Assembly: GCF_008806755.1 (NCBI RefSeq)
Contig: NZ_WAAU01000024.1
Span: 62,001-126,000, forward strand
DNA: 64,000 bases
Source: Tenacibaculum aiptasiae
GTDB lineage: Bacteria; Bacteroidota; Bacteroidia; Flavobacteriales; Flavobacteriaceae
Direction of reading: 5' to 3'
Made by a program: the position numbers and the translations under genes. Shown here one piece after another: positions 35,535-47,700 of this stretch. The notes beneath the pieces are model-generated. The model saw only the letters and a list, made by a program, of their open reading frames with translations. It searched no databases and was not told the DNA's origin. Position 1 is the first letter of the stretch. Every line of letters starts with the position of its first letter.

Positions 35535-35689
35535 TAAAATATCCTAAAATTTCCGTAAAGATAATGAAGTATACTAGCATATAGAAAGCAAAATAATCCT
35601 TTTTAAAAAGAAGGCCTCTTTTTTTATTAATCACTAAAATTTCCGTTTTTTTGTAGTCAGAAAAATAACAATATAAATTGCTATATACT

Positions 35690-38569
35690 ATGTTATTAAG
35701 ATCCACTCTTCTTATTTTTTTATTTTGCTTTATTTTTATTTCAAATAAAGCCTTTTCACAATGTGCTGGAGCAAATAATTCTATTACAATTTGTAATAAA
35801 GATGCTGATCCTAATTATCAAAATTTTAACCTTTTTAACCAATTAAATGGAGTTCCAGAAAATGGAGGTACTTGGACGGCCAACACTCCAATCAATCAAC
35901 ATGTAATCAACAAAACTACCGGTATTGTTAATTTATGGGCTATCAATCGATTTGGAGAACATAAATTTACCTACACAAATCCTAAATGTGGTGAAAGTGC
36001 AGAGATTACTATTCTTCTTGGAGGTTACCCAGGAGAAGACAATGTAGATGGAGGTGCAAATGCATGTAGTGATAATAGTACTGTAGATTTATTTACGTTT
36101 TTGGATAATGATTTGATTAACTTAAGTGCCGATATTAACGGACAATGGAGTTCTGCCGCTGGTACACCTACTGGACTTTTAACTAACAATTTCTTTAATG
36201 CACAAGCAGCAGGAGTTGGTACCTATACTTTTACATATACAGTCGACAAAGTTGATACTTGCAACGCTAGAGAAGCTACAGTAGTTATAGAAGTACATAG
36301 AGCAGCTAATGCAGGAACTTCTCAAGACATTAAAATTTGTGACACAGACGATTTAAGCCCCTATACCAATGTTAATTTATTTGATTACATCATTGGAGGC
36401 GACTCAAATGGTATATGGGTAGATGAAAGTGGAACCGGTCAAATTAGCGGACCATTAGATGCTACTATAAATATTCAAGAAATCTATAATAATTTCGGGT
36501 CAGGTAAATTTGATTTTAAATATACTGTATATCCTGTACATGGAGTTTGTGGTGAAGAAACTGCAACGGTCTCTGTTATTCTTCCTAAAATATCAGGTGA
36601 ATTTTCTGTTCAAAATCAATGTAGAGAAAACTCATTATTGATAAAAATTTTACATGATCGTACGCTAAACTCTATGATGATCTATAATTTAGAGTATGAA
36701 ATAATAAACACTACCACTAATGTTGTCATGCATACTGACAAGATATTAGACATTAATATTGTTAACCCAGATGGAACAATCAATTCTCCTGAAATAACAT
36801 TACCAAATACCACCTTACCTCCAGGAAGCTATACTATAAGAACAAAATCTATAGATGATATTAGAGGTATTATTTGTAATTCATTTACAGTAGTTGAAGA
36901 TAGTTTTACTATTAATGAAGCAAAAGCCAAGTTAGAGAATACTTGTTATGATGGTGGAAATATCGATTTAACTATATATGATTTTTACAATAAAGATGGT
37001 AATTTATCAAATGATATTGAAAATGTTACATATACAATAACAAGTAATAGTACAACTTCAACCATAACTAATTATGATATTAATTTTGTAAACGGAGAAG
37101 CTATTATCCCGCTAGATTTATCTAAATTCCCTATAATAGAAAATGATTTTAATTTTAAAATCACTCCAGCTACTATGAACGGATTGAGTTGTATTAATTA
37201 CAATTTCACTATTAATAGAATTCCTGATGACATTCAATTAGATTTAGCAATAGATAATAAATGTGATGCTTCAGATTTAAAAGTAAAAATTGATGCTCCG
37301 AAACTTACAAGTGGTGATTATACTATAAACTATAAAGTGACCGAAGTTGCTACTGGTAAAGTATTAACTAAAAATACGATTATTTTTAGTGGAGGAATAG
37401 CAAATTATAATATCGATATTACTAACTTAGACAAGGGTTTTTATAACGTAGTTTTAAAAAGTACTCAAAACGACACTACCCCTTGTAGAACAAAGTTTGA
37501 CTTTGAAATCGAAGAAAACTTCTCTATAGATGGTATTCCAGAAGCTCCAGAACTTGATGCCAATCAAACATTTTGTACTTCAGATTTTCATCCAAATTTA
37601 CCTACCCTAGCAGACATAAAAATAAAAAGTGGCGATAACTTATCTTGGTACGCTGATAACACTACCAACGTTAAACTTGATCCAAATACAATTTTAGTTG
37701 ATGGTGAAGATTATTTCGTAAGCGCTACAAGTTTAAATACAAATTGTGAAAGCTCTAAAAGAACTTCAGTTATAGTTACGATACACGCGCCTCAGAATGT
37801 AACTTCAACAAATACCACACCTTTATTTTGTGGTATAGACAAACCTACTCTTGCGAATTTAGATGCTGTCGTTAACTCAGGAACTCTTCTTTGGTATGAT
37901 AGTTTATCAGGTGGTAATTTATTAGCTCCTGATACGCTTTTGGTAGATGGAGTTACTTACTATGCTACAGAAAGTATCAACGGATGTGAAAGTATTAACC
38001 GATTAGCTTTTAATATTACAGTTATCAATCCTCCTAAACCTCAACTAACTGGAACTACACTTTTATGCGCGTTGGAAAAACTTACTCTTTTAGATTTTGA
38101 AAGCTCATTGACCAATACCACTGGTCATGAATTTATTTGGTACGATGCTTCAACAGGAGGCACAGAGCTTGATAAAGCTGATTTATTAGAAGAGGGTATT
38201 GTATACTATGTAGCTAATACGCATATAAATTCAGGATGTGAAAGTGAACGCACTCCTATTGAAGTAACACTTAACAACTGTAACCCTGAAGATTATGACT
38301 TTTTTATCCCTGATGGTTTTTCACCAAACGGAGATGGTGTCAATGATTTCTATTACATTCCAAATATCAAATATTTCTATCCAGATTATCAATTAGAAAT
38401 TTTTAATAGATACGGTCAACTACTTTTTAGAGGAAACATCAATTCACCTAAATGGAATGGGCAAAACATGTCGAATAGCGATGTTACAAGTGGAGTTTAC
38501 TTTTATATTCTTAATTATAACAGAGACAATATTAAAGCTAAACAAGGAAGAATTTACTTAAGTAAATAA
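35690..38569 (+). CDS. T9SS type B (gliding motility-associated C-terminal domain) surface protein
   Basis: A 959-residue secreted protein. I start at ATG 35690 (MLLRSTLLIFLFCFIF; signal ends ISNKAFSQ); an upstream TTG at 35678 gives an unlikely N-terminus. Repeats of roughly 90 residues with conserved Cys and Trp follow; the last three have a shared pattern of CxSDFHP/LADI, LSWYAD or LLWYDS and DGEDYFVSA or DGVTYYATE, resembling Ig-like SprB repeats. The C-terminal type B sorting domain is clear: IPDGFSPNGDGVNDFYYI, IFNRYGQLLF, WNG and SGVYFYIL. It is exported by T9SS and likely held at the surface by the SprF-like protein encoded 4 bases downstream. Probably an adhesin. Confidence 0.93.
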   Translation: MLLRSTLLIFLFCFIFISNKAFSQCAGANNSITICNKDADPNYQNFNLFNQLNGVPENGGTWTANTPINQHVINKTTGIVNLWAINRFGEHKFTYTNPKCGESAEITILLGGYPGEDNVDGGANACSDNSTVDLFTFLDNDLINLSADINGQWSSAAGTPTGLLTNNFFNAQAAGVGTYTFTYTVDKVDTCNAREATVVIEVHRAANAGTSQDIKICDTDDLSPYTNVNLFDYIIGGDSNGIWVDESGTGQISGPLDATINIQEIYNNFGSGKFDFKYTVYPVHGVCGEETATVSVILPKISGEFSVQNQCRENSLLIKILHDRTLNSMMIYNLEYEIINTTTNVVMHTDKILDINIVNPDGTINSPEITLPNTTLPPGSYTIRTKSIDDIRGIICNSFTVVEDSFTINEAKAKLENTCYDGGNIDLTIYDFYNKDGNLSNDIENVTYTITSNSTTSTITNYDINFVNGEAIIPLDLSKFPIIENDFNFKITPATMNGLSCINYNFTINRIPDDIQLDLAIDNKCDASDLKVKIDAPKLTSGDYTINYKVTEVATGKVLTKNTIIFSGGIANYNIDITNLDKGFYNVVLKSTQNDTTPCRTKFDFEIEENFSIDGIPEAPELDANQTFCTSDFHPNLPTLADIKIKSGDNLSWYADNTTNVKLDPNTILVDGEDYFVSATSLNTNCESSKRTSVIVTIHAPQNVTSTNTTPLFCGIDKPTLANLDAVVNSGTLLWYDSLSGGNLLAPDTLLVDGVTYYATESINGCESINRLAFNITVINPPKPQLTGTTLLCALEKLTLLDFESSLTNTTGHEFIWYDASTGGTELDKADLLEEGIVYYVANTHINSGCESERTPIEVTLNNCNPEDYDFFIPDGFSPNGDGVNDFYYIPNIKYFYPDYQLEIFNRYGQLLFRGNINSPKWNGQNMSNSDVTSGVYFYILNYNRDNIKAKQGRIYLSK

Positions 38570-38573
38570 GAAT

Positions 38574-39527
38574 ATGAAAAAGATCTTTTTAATAATTGTA
38601 TTTATCAGTACGTTGAGTAACGTTTTTTCTCAACAAGACCCACAGTACACCAATTACATGTACAACCAAAGTGTTATAAATCCAGCCTATACAACTAATG
38701 AACTGGGAGTAATTAACTTTGGTTTTATGCACAGAACTCAATGGACAAATGCTGTTGGAGCACCTAAAACATATACTTTTTTTGTACACACTCCTATTAC
38801 AGAAAAATTTGAAGTAGGAGTATCTTTAATAACAGATAATATTGGTGATGGAGTATTAAGAGAGAATAATGTTTATGCCGATTTTGCTTATATTTTATCA
38901 CTAAGTGAAGGACATAAACTTTCCTTAGGATTAAAAGCTGGACTTACTAATTTTAGAACAAATTTTGCTGATTTTAAGTTCCCTGATGACGATCCTCTTA
39001 ATGGGATATTAACTAACGATACTGCTTTTGATAATCAAAATAAAACATCTCCTAATTTTGGAGTTGGAGCATTTTACTTTACCGACAAATATTATGTAGG
39101 ACTTTCAGTTCCTAACCTTTTAAACTCGAAGCACATTACAGAAAAGAACGGTTTAAGAAGTATCGGAGGAGAAGAAATCCACTTATTCTTAAATGCAGGA
39201 TACGTATTTAGATTAAGCGACGTAGTTAAATTAAAACCTTCAACATTGGTAAAGGCAGTAAAAGGTTCGCCTCTTGTTGTTGATGCTTCTATTAATGTTC
39301 TTTTTAACAACAGGTTAGAAGGTGGTTTATCATATCGGTTTGACGATTCTTTAAGTGCTATGTTTAATATAAGAGCTAGTAGTAGTTTAAAAATCGGATA
39401 TGCCTACGATTATACAACTACCAACCTAAGCAACTTCAATTCAGGAACCCATGAAGTATTTGTCCTTTATGACCTTGATACATTAGGGCTAAAAAACGGT
39501 TACGATAAATCTCCTAGATTCTTTTAA
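38574..39527 (+). CDS. PorP/SprF family type IX secretion membrane protein
   Basis: A 317-residue outer-membrane protein. The signal peptide ends VFSQ; the mature start QDPQYTNYMYNQSVINPAYT is the PorP/SprF hallmark, followed by beta-barrel strands such as FGFMHRTQWTNAVGAPKTYT and SLKIGYAYDYTTTN with HEVFVLYDL near the end. Proteins of this family are needed for export or anchoring of a cognate T9SS type B protein; the natural partner is the gene ending 4 bases upstream. This is a dedicated paralogue, not necessarily the core PorP of the secretion machine. Confidence 0.94.
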   Translation: MKKIFLIIVFISTLSNVFSQQDPQYTNYMYNQSVINPAYTTNELGVINFGFMHRTQWTNAVGAPKTYTFFVHTPITEKFEVGVSLITDNIGDGVLRENNVYADFAYILSLSEGHKLSLGLKAGLTNFRTNFADFKFPDDDPLNGILTNDTAFDNQNKTSPNFGVGAFYFTDKYYVGLSVPNLLNSKHITEKNGLRSIGGEEIHLFLNAGYVFRLSDVVKLKPSTLVKAVKGSPLVVDASINVLFNNRLEGGLSYRFDDSLSAMFNIRASSSLKIGYAYDYTTTNLSNFNSGTHEVFVLYDLDTLGLKNGYDKSPRFF

Positions 39528-39536
39528 AAAATCGAT

Positions 39537-41591
39537 ATGAAAAAAATAATAACCATACTAATTACCATATTCATCGTTAGTTTGAGTAATGCTCAAATTA
39601 ATAGAGATTTAAAAAGAGCTCATAAATACTTTAATAGAACTTTTTATAGCCAAGCCATTCCTTTATATGAAAAAGTTATTTCAGAAAACAAAAGTTATGA
39701 AGCTATAAGAAACTTAGCAGATGCTTATTATTTTCTAAATAATATGAACAAGGCTTCAAAGTATTATAAATTACTTTTTAGAAAGTATCGTAAAATTATA
39801 AAAGAACCTTATTTTTTCAGGTATGCAAATGCCCTTAAAGCACAAGGAGAGTATAATAAGGCAAATAATTTACTCCGTTCTCATTATAAAGATGAGCAAT
39901 TATCCGATTTAGAAAAATCAATAGTATACTTAGAAAATATAGCTGCAATAGGTAATCGTTATAAAATTGAAAACCTAAATATCAATACAGAAAACTCAGA
40001 GTTTGGTGCTATTCAAAAAGGAAATTCAATAATTTTTGCAGCACCTAAAAAAGAAGAAGGTTATCACAAACGTTTTGGTTGGACCGGAAACAATTATTTA
40101 GACATTTATGAGGTTTCTGTTAATCAAATTAATGAAGAAAATATTAAAAGTTTCTCTTCTTCAATTAACACAAAAGTTCACGAATCAAATATCATCTTTA
40201 CCAAAGATGGAAAAACAGCATATTTCACCCGAAATAACTTAGTAAAAGGAAAACGAAAAAAGGACAATAAAAAAGTTACTCACGTCCAAATTTACAAAGC
40301 AGAACTCATTAAAGGAAAATGGAAAAACATAACTCCTTTACCTTTTAATAGCAATGAGTATTCTACAGAGCATCCAGCATTAAGTAATGATGAAAAAACA
40401 CTTTATTTTGCCTCTGACATGCCAAATGGATTTGGTTCGTTCGACATCTATTCGGTAACAATACACAACAATAATACTTATGGAGTTCCTAAAAATTTAG
40501 GTGCTACAATAAACACAGAAAAGAAAGAACAATTTCCTTTTGTTAGTAAAGATGGTAAATTATACTTCTCTTCAAACGGACATCCAGGTTTCGGTTCATT
40601 AGATGTTTTTGTTAGTGCAATAACCAATAATAAATACTCTAAACCAGATAATGTTGGGCTTCCTATAAATTCAGGATATGACGACTTTTCTTTTAACATC
40701 AATTCAGATACAAAAGAAGGTTTCTTTGCGTCAAACAGACTTGAAGGAAAAGGAAGTGATGACATTTATAAAATTGTAGAAGAAAAACCTTTAGTTATTG
40801 AAGATTGTAAACAATACATTTCAGGAATAATTACTGATATTGATACTGAAGAAATTTTACCTAATACTACAATTATCCTAAGTAATAAGACAACCAATAA
40901 AGTCACTGAAATTAATACCGATAATGAAGGTAAATTCTTTTTTACTGTTGCCTGTGAAACAACATACATTGTAAAGGCAATTAAAGAAGGCTATAAAACT
41001 GAACAAAGAACACTAAGCTTAAACAAGGAACGAAAAAAGAACAACGATGCCTCAATGAGCTTGAAATCTATTTTACAACTAGAAAAAGAAAAAAGAGAAG
41101 CTATTGCTTTACAAAATGCTAAAGAAAAAGAATTAAAAAGAAAGCAAAACTTACAGCTAGAAATAGAAAAACAAAAAAAGATAAAAGAAATTATAGCTAA
41201 AGAAAAAGATATTGTTCCTAAAAATGGACAATTAGTTGTGAGAACAGATGATATTAACTTTGATTATAATCTTTGGTATTTAAGACGTGATACTAAAAAA
41301 GCAATAGACAAGGTTATCAAGCTTATGAAAAAATATCCTGATATGGTTATGGAAGTAGGAACACATTCAGACATTAGAGGTAATAACAAATACAACTTAG
41401 AGTTATCGCAAAAAAGAGCTACAGCAGTAAGAATGTATTTTATGAAAAATGATATTGAACCTGATAGAATTACCGCTGTTGGTTATGGAGAAACAAAACC
41501 AATTGTAAAATGTAAAACAGAAGAAGATTGCTCAGAAGAACAACACGAACTTAACAGACGATGTGAATTTGTAATTAAACAAATATTATAG
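39537..41591 (+). CDS. OmpA-family protein with TPR, beta-propeller and regulatory domains
   Basis: A 684-residue envelope protein. Order: signal peptide (ending SLSNAQ); TPR-like helices (about 25-130: LKRAHKYFNRTFYSQAIPLY, RNLADAYYFLN); a WD40-like PD40 propeller (about 155-415: HPALSNDEKTLYFASDMPNG, LYFSSNGHPGFGSLDVFV, GFFASNRLEGKGSDDIY); a carboxypeptidase-D regulatory-like domain (about 425-505); a charged Lys/Glu coiled coil (about 515-560); and the peptidoglycan-binding OmpA domain (VGTHSDIRGNNKYNLELSQK, then RITAVGYGE). The same architecture (PorE/SprE-like) commonly closes SprB-SprF operons and links the surface complex to the cell wall. A strong terminator follows. Confidence 0.92.
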   Translation: MKKIITILITIFIVSLSNAQINRDLKRAHKYFNRTFYSQAIPLYEKVISENKSYEAIRNLADAYYFLNNMNKASKYYKLLFRKYRKIIKEPYFFRYANALKAQGEYNKANNLLRSHYKDEQLSDLEKSIVYLENIAAIGNRYKIENLNINTENSEFGAIQKGNSIIFAAPKKEEGYHKRFGWTGNNYLDIYEVSVNQINEENIKSFSSSINTKVHESNIIFTKDGKTAYFTRNNLVKGKRKKDNKKVTHVQIYKAELIKGKWKNITPLPFNSNEYSTEHPALSNDEKTLYFASDMPNGFGSFDIYSVTIHNNNTYGVPKNLGATINTEKKEQFPFVSKDGKLYFSSNGHPGFGSLDVFVSAITNNKYSKPDNVGLPINSGYDDFSFNINSDTKEGFFASNRLEGKGSDDIYKIVEEKPLVIEDCKQYISGIITDIDTEEILPNTTIILSNKTTNKVTEINTDNEGKFFFTVACETTYIVKAIKEGYKTEQRTLSLNKERKKNNDASMSLKSILQLEKEKREAIALQNAKEKELKRKQNLQLEIEKQKKIKEIIAKEKDIVPKNGQLVVRTDDINFDYNLWYLRRDTKKAIDKVIKLMKKYPDMVMEVGTHSDIRGNNKYNLELSQKRATAVRMYFMKNDIEPDRITAVGYGETKPIVKCKTEEDCSEEQHELNRRCEFVIKQIL

Positions 41592-41599
41592 ATAAATAT

Positions 41600-41627
41600 A
41601 AAAAGCAAGCTAAATGGCTTGCTTTTT
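41600..41627 (+). terminator. Rho-independent terminator of the surface-protein triad operon
   Basis: AAAAAGCAAGC (41600-41610) pairs with GCTTGCTTTTT (41617-41627) around TAAATG. The strong stem and T run end the operon 35690-41591. Confidence 0.92.
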
Positions 41628-41774
41628 GTTTATACCAATAGAAATACTTTAAGTATCTTTAAGTCGAAACTCTTTGAATAGTTATGTTCACTCACTTAAA
41701 ATCGGTGTTAACACATTGCTTATTGCATTGTTCATAAACATTTAAGTGCTTTGAATAATTAAATGAATATAGTT

Positions 41775-44700
41775 ATGAAAAAACTAACCTCAATTATATT
41801 AGTGATCTTATTTTCAACCATTGTAAACGCTCAAAAAAACTACAAAAACATGTGGGAAGAAGTTCATAAGTTTGAATTAGAAAACTTACCTAAATCAGCT
41901 TTAAAAGTTGTAGAGAAAATCTATGCAAAGGCAGAAAAAGAAAAGAATACTCCTCAACTAGTTAAAACCTTATTGTACAAGAGTAAGTTTTCTTTAACAT
42001 TAGAGGAAAATTCGCAACTAAAAGTGATCAATCAATTCAAAAAACACATTGATCAAAGTGAATTTCCAACTAGCAATTTTTTAGAAAATATCTTAGCCAA
42101 TCTCTACTGGCAATATTTCAATCAAAATAGGTGGAAGTTTTACAATAGAACTCAAACAAAAGAAAAAGTTGACCCTAATGATTTTAGAACATGGGATTTA
42201 AATACTTTGTTCAAAGAAATACATTTAACGTTCCAAAAATCATTAGAAAATAAAAATCAATTACAACAAATTGATATTTATACATTTTCTGATATTTTAA
42301 ATATTGTAAAAGGCTCTAAGAGATATAGACCAACGCTTTATGATTTTTTAGCACACAATGCATTAGAATTTTATAAAACAACAGAAACAAATATTACCAA
42401 GCCAGCGTATCAATTTAAATTAAATAATAAAAAATATCTTAGCGATGTTGGTACTTTCAGTTCACTAAAATTAGAAAGTAAAGATTCATTATCACTTCAA
42501 TTTAATGCTTTAAAAATCTATCAAGATTTAATCAACTTTCATAAAAAAAATAACAAAAGAGCTTTAGTTGACGTTGATTTACATCGTTTAGCCTTTGTTA
42601 ACCAACATGCCGTTTTTAGTAACAAACAGCAAATACTTATAGCAACTTTAATCGCATCGCAAAATAACTTAAAAGGCAATGAGCTTTCTGGTTTATACGC
42701 TTACGAATTAGCAAAATCTTATAATGAACTAGGTAATTTGTACAAACCAGAAAAAAACACCGAATATCGATTTAAAAATAAAGAAGCGCTTGCTATATGT
42801 AATGATATTATAAAACAATTTCCTAAAAGTAAAGGAGCATTAAAATGCCGTACTTTAAAGAATAAAATACTAGAAAAAACAATTCAATTAACTACTGAAA
42901 AAAATATTCCTTCAAACCAATTTTCTAAAACATTAGTAAACTATAAAAATTTAAATCAAATTTATTTCAGTGCTTACGAAATAAGTAAATCAGAATTAGA
43001 AAAATTAGAAAAGAGTTATCAGAAAAAAGAAAAAATTGAATTAATCAACACCTTAAAAAAAGTAAATTCTTGGTCTTCAAAATTAAAAAATGAAAACGAT
43101 TACCAACAACATACAAGTGAGGTAATAATTCCTAAACTAGGATTAGGAAACTATTTAATAGTTGCTTCAACTTCTAAAAACTTAGAAGAAGCAATTATAG
43201 GTACAACTGATATTCAAGTAACAAATTTAGCACTAATAGCTAGAAATAATGATGGAAGAAAAACCTATCAAGTAGTTGATAGGAATACAGGAAAACCAAT
43301 AAAAAATGCTAAAGTCAAATTCACTAACAATCCTAACCGTTATGAGAAAAAAATAGACAAATATTTCACTACTGATCATAATGGAGAATTTACTTACAAT
43401 CCAAGTAGATATTACTATAATGTAATAGCTACCGTAAGTCACCAAAATGATACAGCTATTTTTAAACCGTTTTATTTAAACAAACGTTTCAAAAATAACG
43501 ACGATTATAAATCACACATTCAAACCTTTTTATTTACCGATAGAAGCATATACCGTCCTGGGCAAATCGTTCATTTTAAAGGGATATCGATGAAGGTTTT
43601 TAAAAACAAATCGGAAGTTGTTACTAATAAAAATGCTATCGTTAATTTTTATGATGTTAATTATCAAATCATAAAAACTTTAGAATTGAAAACCAATAAT
43701 TTTGGTTCTTTTTCAAGTACTTTAACAATACCAAATACAGGACTTACAGGAAGCTTTACTATTGAAGTAGAAGTTGAAGGTAGAGAAAATTCAACAAGAA
43801 TAGCTGTAGAAGAATATAAGCGCCCAAAATTTGAAACAGACTTTAATCCAATTACGCAATCGTACAAAATAAACGATAGTGTTACGGTAAAAGGATTTGC
43901 AAAAGCATATTCAGGTGCCAGTATAACCGATGCAAAAGTTATGTACAGAGTACATAGAAAAGTACAATATCCTAGATGGTGGTATTGGTACAAACCAAGT
44001 TTTGTTTCAGAACCACAAGAAATAACTTTCGGAGAAAGTACTACAGATGGTTCAGGTAACTTTACAATCAAGTTCAAAGCTTTAGCAGATGAAAGTGTTT
44101 CTAAAGATAATCTTCCAATTTTTACCTATGAAGTTACCGCGGATGTAACAGATATCAACGGAGAAACAAGAAGCTCTACTACTTCAGTAAAGGTTGGTTA
44201 TCATAGCTTAATTGCTACTATTGACATGGAGAATTCAATAGATAAATCGATTAAGAATAATTCATTTAAAATTGATACAAAAAATCTAAACGACGAATTT
44301 GTAGCGGCTAATGGAACAATTAAAATATACAAACTACAAGCACCGAATTATCCGTTAAGAAAACGTCCATGGAAAGCACCAGATTATCAAATAATACCAA
44401 AAAAAGAATTTATCAATAAGTTTCCTCATGAGGCATATCAAAACGAAGATAATGTGTACCAATGGAAAAAAGGTAAATTGGTTTTTGAAACAAAGTTCAA
44501 TACAGTAAAAGAAAAAGAAATCCAGTTAAAAAACATTAAAAAATGGACTTCTGGAAACTATGTAGTTGAGTTAAATACCAAAGATAAATTTGATCAAAAA
44601 GTAACCGACAAGCATTTCTTTTCGGTATATTCTTTAAAAGATAAGCTTCCTTCTGACAACAAATTAGTACAGGTAACAACAGACAAAGAAAACTACAAAG

Positions 44701-47700
44701 CTGGTGATACTGCTATACTAACTATTAGTTCTAATTCGGAAGATATTACAGTAATGCTTTTTGTAGAAAAGAAACATCAAATTACTAGTTCTTATTACAT
44801 AAAACTGGATAAGAATAGTAAAACTATAAAAATCCCTATAACTAAAGAGGATATTGGCGGATTTGGTATTACTTATTATTTTACCAATTATAATGCATTT
44901 GAACAAGAAGCAATAAGCATATCTGTTCCATATCCAAGTACAGATTTAGAAATTATCACAAATACGTTTAGAGATAAACTACAACCAGGTGCCAACGAAA
45001 CTTGGAAATTTACCATAAAAGGAACACAAAAAGATAAGTTAGCTGCTGAATTATTGGCAAGTATGTACGATGCTTCCTTAGATCAGTTTAACGCACACCA
45101 ATGGCAATTCAATCCAATTGAAAAACCAATTTATCATGCGTATAACACAGCTACGGCCAATCAAAGTTTTGGAAACACTCGATTTAACATACATAATTAT
45201 TCAGATAGAAAAACCAACTATAGTTTCCCACAACAAAGTTATGACCGTTTAAATTGGTTTGGATTTAGTTTCACCAATAGAAGTTGGGCTAACAGGCAAT
45301 ACTTGAGTAATCTATCTATTCAACGTACTAATTTTGATGGAACTCTTACAGGAGTTGTAGAAGACGAAAGCGGTCCATTACCTGGCGTTACTGTTATTAT
45401 TAAAGGAACCAATTACGGAACTGAAACAGATTTTGATGGGAACTTTAATATAAAAGTAAACAAAGGAGATGTTTTAGTATTTAGCTTTATTGGGATGGTA
45501 ACTGTAGAAAAAACAGTTAGTGATTTCAAACATCTTTTCATCGGTATGGATAATGACAATGTTTTAGATGAAGTAGTAGTCGTAGCTTACGGAATTTCTA
45601 GAAGCGATAACAACAATACTAGAATGAGAGCAAAAGTCTCAGCTCCTGCAATGTCTGCTCTAGAAGGAGAAGCAGCTGGTGTAGCAGTAATGGATAAAGA
45701 ATGGACACCTAAAAATTCCTCTAAGAAATATCAAGATATAAATACTGAAAAAGAAGACTTTTCAAAAGGAATACAGATCCGTAAAAACTTACAAGAAACA
45801 GCTTTCTTCTATCCGCATTTAACAACTGATGCAAAAGGAAATGTTTCATTTAATTTTACAGTTCCTGAAGCTTTAACAAAATGGAAGCTACAGTTATTAG
45901 CACATACCAAAAACTTACACTCAGCTACAAAAACCTTAACAACGGTTACACAAAAAGAGTTGATGGTAGTTCCAAATGCGCCACGTTTTTTAAGAGAAGG
46001 TGATAAAATTACCTTAAGTGCAAAAATTTCCAACTTATCAGATAAAAACTTACAAGGTTTAGCACAGCTTATACTAAGCGATGTCATTACAGGAAAAGAA
46101 ATTAACTTGTTAGATAACTCTACAAAAAATCAATCATTTACTGTAGATAAGGATGGAAACACTAATGTATCTTGGAATTTAACTATTCCAACTACAGTAC
46201 AAGCAGTTCAATACAAAGTAATAGCAAAAGCAGGTGATTTTTCTGACGGTGAGCAAAATGCTTTGCCAGTATTATCTAACAGAATGTTAGTAACAGAAAC
46301 CTTACCAATGTGGGTTCGCTCAAATCAGACAAAAACATTTACATTAAATAAACTTAAAAATCATACCTCAACAACGTTAAAAAACCATAAACTAACTTTA
46401 GAGGTTACTTCAAATCCAGCATGGTATGCGGTACAAGCATTACCGTATTTAATGGAATATCCATACGAATGTTCAGAACAAACATTTGCACGTTATTATG
46501 CCAATACTCTAGCAAGTCATATTGCAAATTCTAATCCTAGAATTCAAGAAGTATTTAATCAATGGAAAACAAGTGAAGCATTGCTTTCTAATCTTGAAAA
46601 AAATCAAGAATTAAAATCCTTAATTATTCAAGAAACACCATGGTTACGAGATGCGCAATCAGAAACTGAGCAGAAGAAAAGAATTGCATTGTTGTTTGAT
46701 TTAAACAAAATGAAAAACGAACAACATAAAGCAGTTAATAAACTTCAAAACATGCAAATGAGCAATGGTGGTTTTCCTTGGTTTAAAGGAGGATACTACC
46801 CTAGTCGTTATATCACCAATTATATTGCAAGTGGTTTTGGACATTTAAAGCATCTTGGTATTAGCCAATTTGATTCAAAAACTACTGCTATAATTAATAA
46901 AACAGTACAGTTTTTAGACCTTGAAATAGAAAATCAATATCAAGAATTATTAAAAGAAGCACAACGTGTAAAAGAGAGAAATGGAGAGAAAAAGTATATA
47001 GAATACTTAGCTAAGAACCATGTAAACTATTTTGTTTTACAGTATTTATACATGCGTAGTTTTTATAATGATATTACAATTGGTAACGAAACAAAAAAAG
47101 CTATTGATTATTACACAAAGCAAACAGCTAAATATTGGGATCAACAAAACTTGTACGGTAAGGGATTGGTTGCATTAATTCAACATAGAACAGGAACTAA
47201 AACAATTGCAAACAAAATTCTAAAATCATTAAAAGAAAATAGTATTACTTCTAATGAATTAGGAATGTACTGGAAGGCTAACAAACCAAGTTGGTTTTGG
47301 TATCAAGCACCTATTGAAACACAATCTTTACTGATTGAAGCTTTTTCTGAAATAGAAAACGACACCAAAACAATTGATAATTTAAAAATATGGTTATTGA
47401 AAAACAAGCAAGTAAGCCAATGGAAAACTACCAAAGCAACTTCAGAAGCAGTGTATGCATTACTATTACAAGGTAGCGATTGGATATCAGTAACCGATGC
47501 TGTTGATGTTACTTTAGGCGACCTTAAAATTGAACCAAGTAAAATGCCAGCAGTAAAAGTAGAAGCAGAAACAGGTTATTTTAAAACTTCTTGGAATACT
47601 TCTGAAATCACTAAAAAAATGAGTGAAGTAACCATTTCTAAAAAAGGAAAAGGTATTGCTTGGGGAGGTTTATATTGGCAGTATTTTGAAGATTTAGATA

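Noticed and set aside
35678..35689. TTG start of the T9SS type B protein
   Set aside because: It adds LYT before an otherwise ordinary signal peptide; ATG 35690 is a better start.
43233..43445. Small minus-strand open frames in the macroglobulin gene (also 43664-44077, 45809-46087, 47576-47929)
   Set aside because: They are antisense shadows without start context or protein features.
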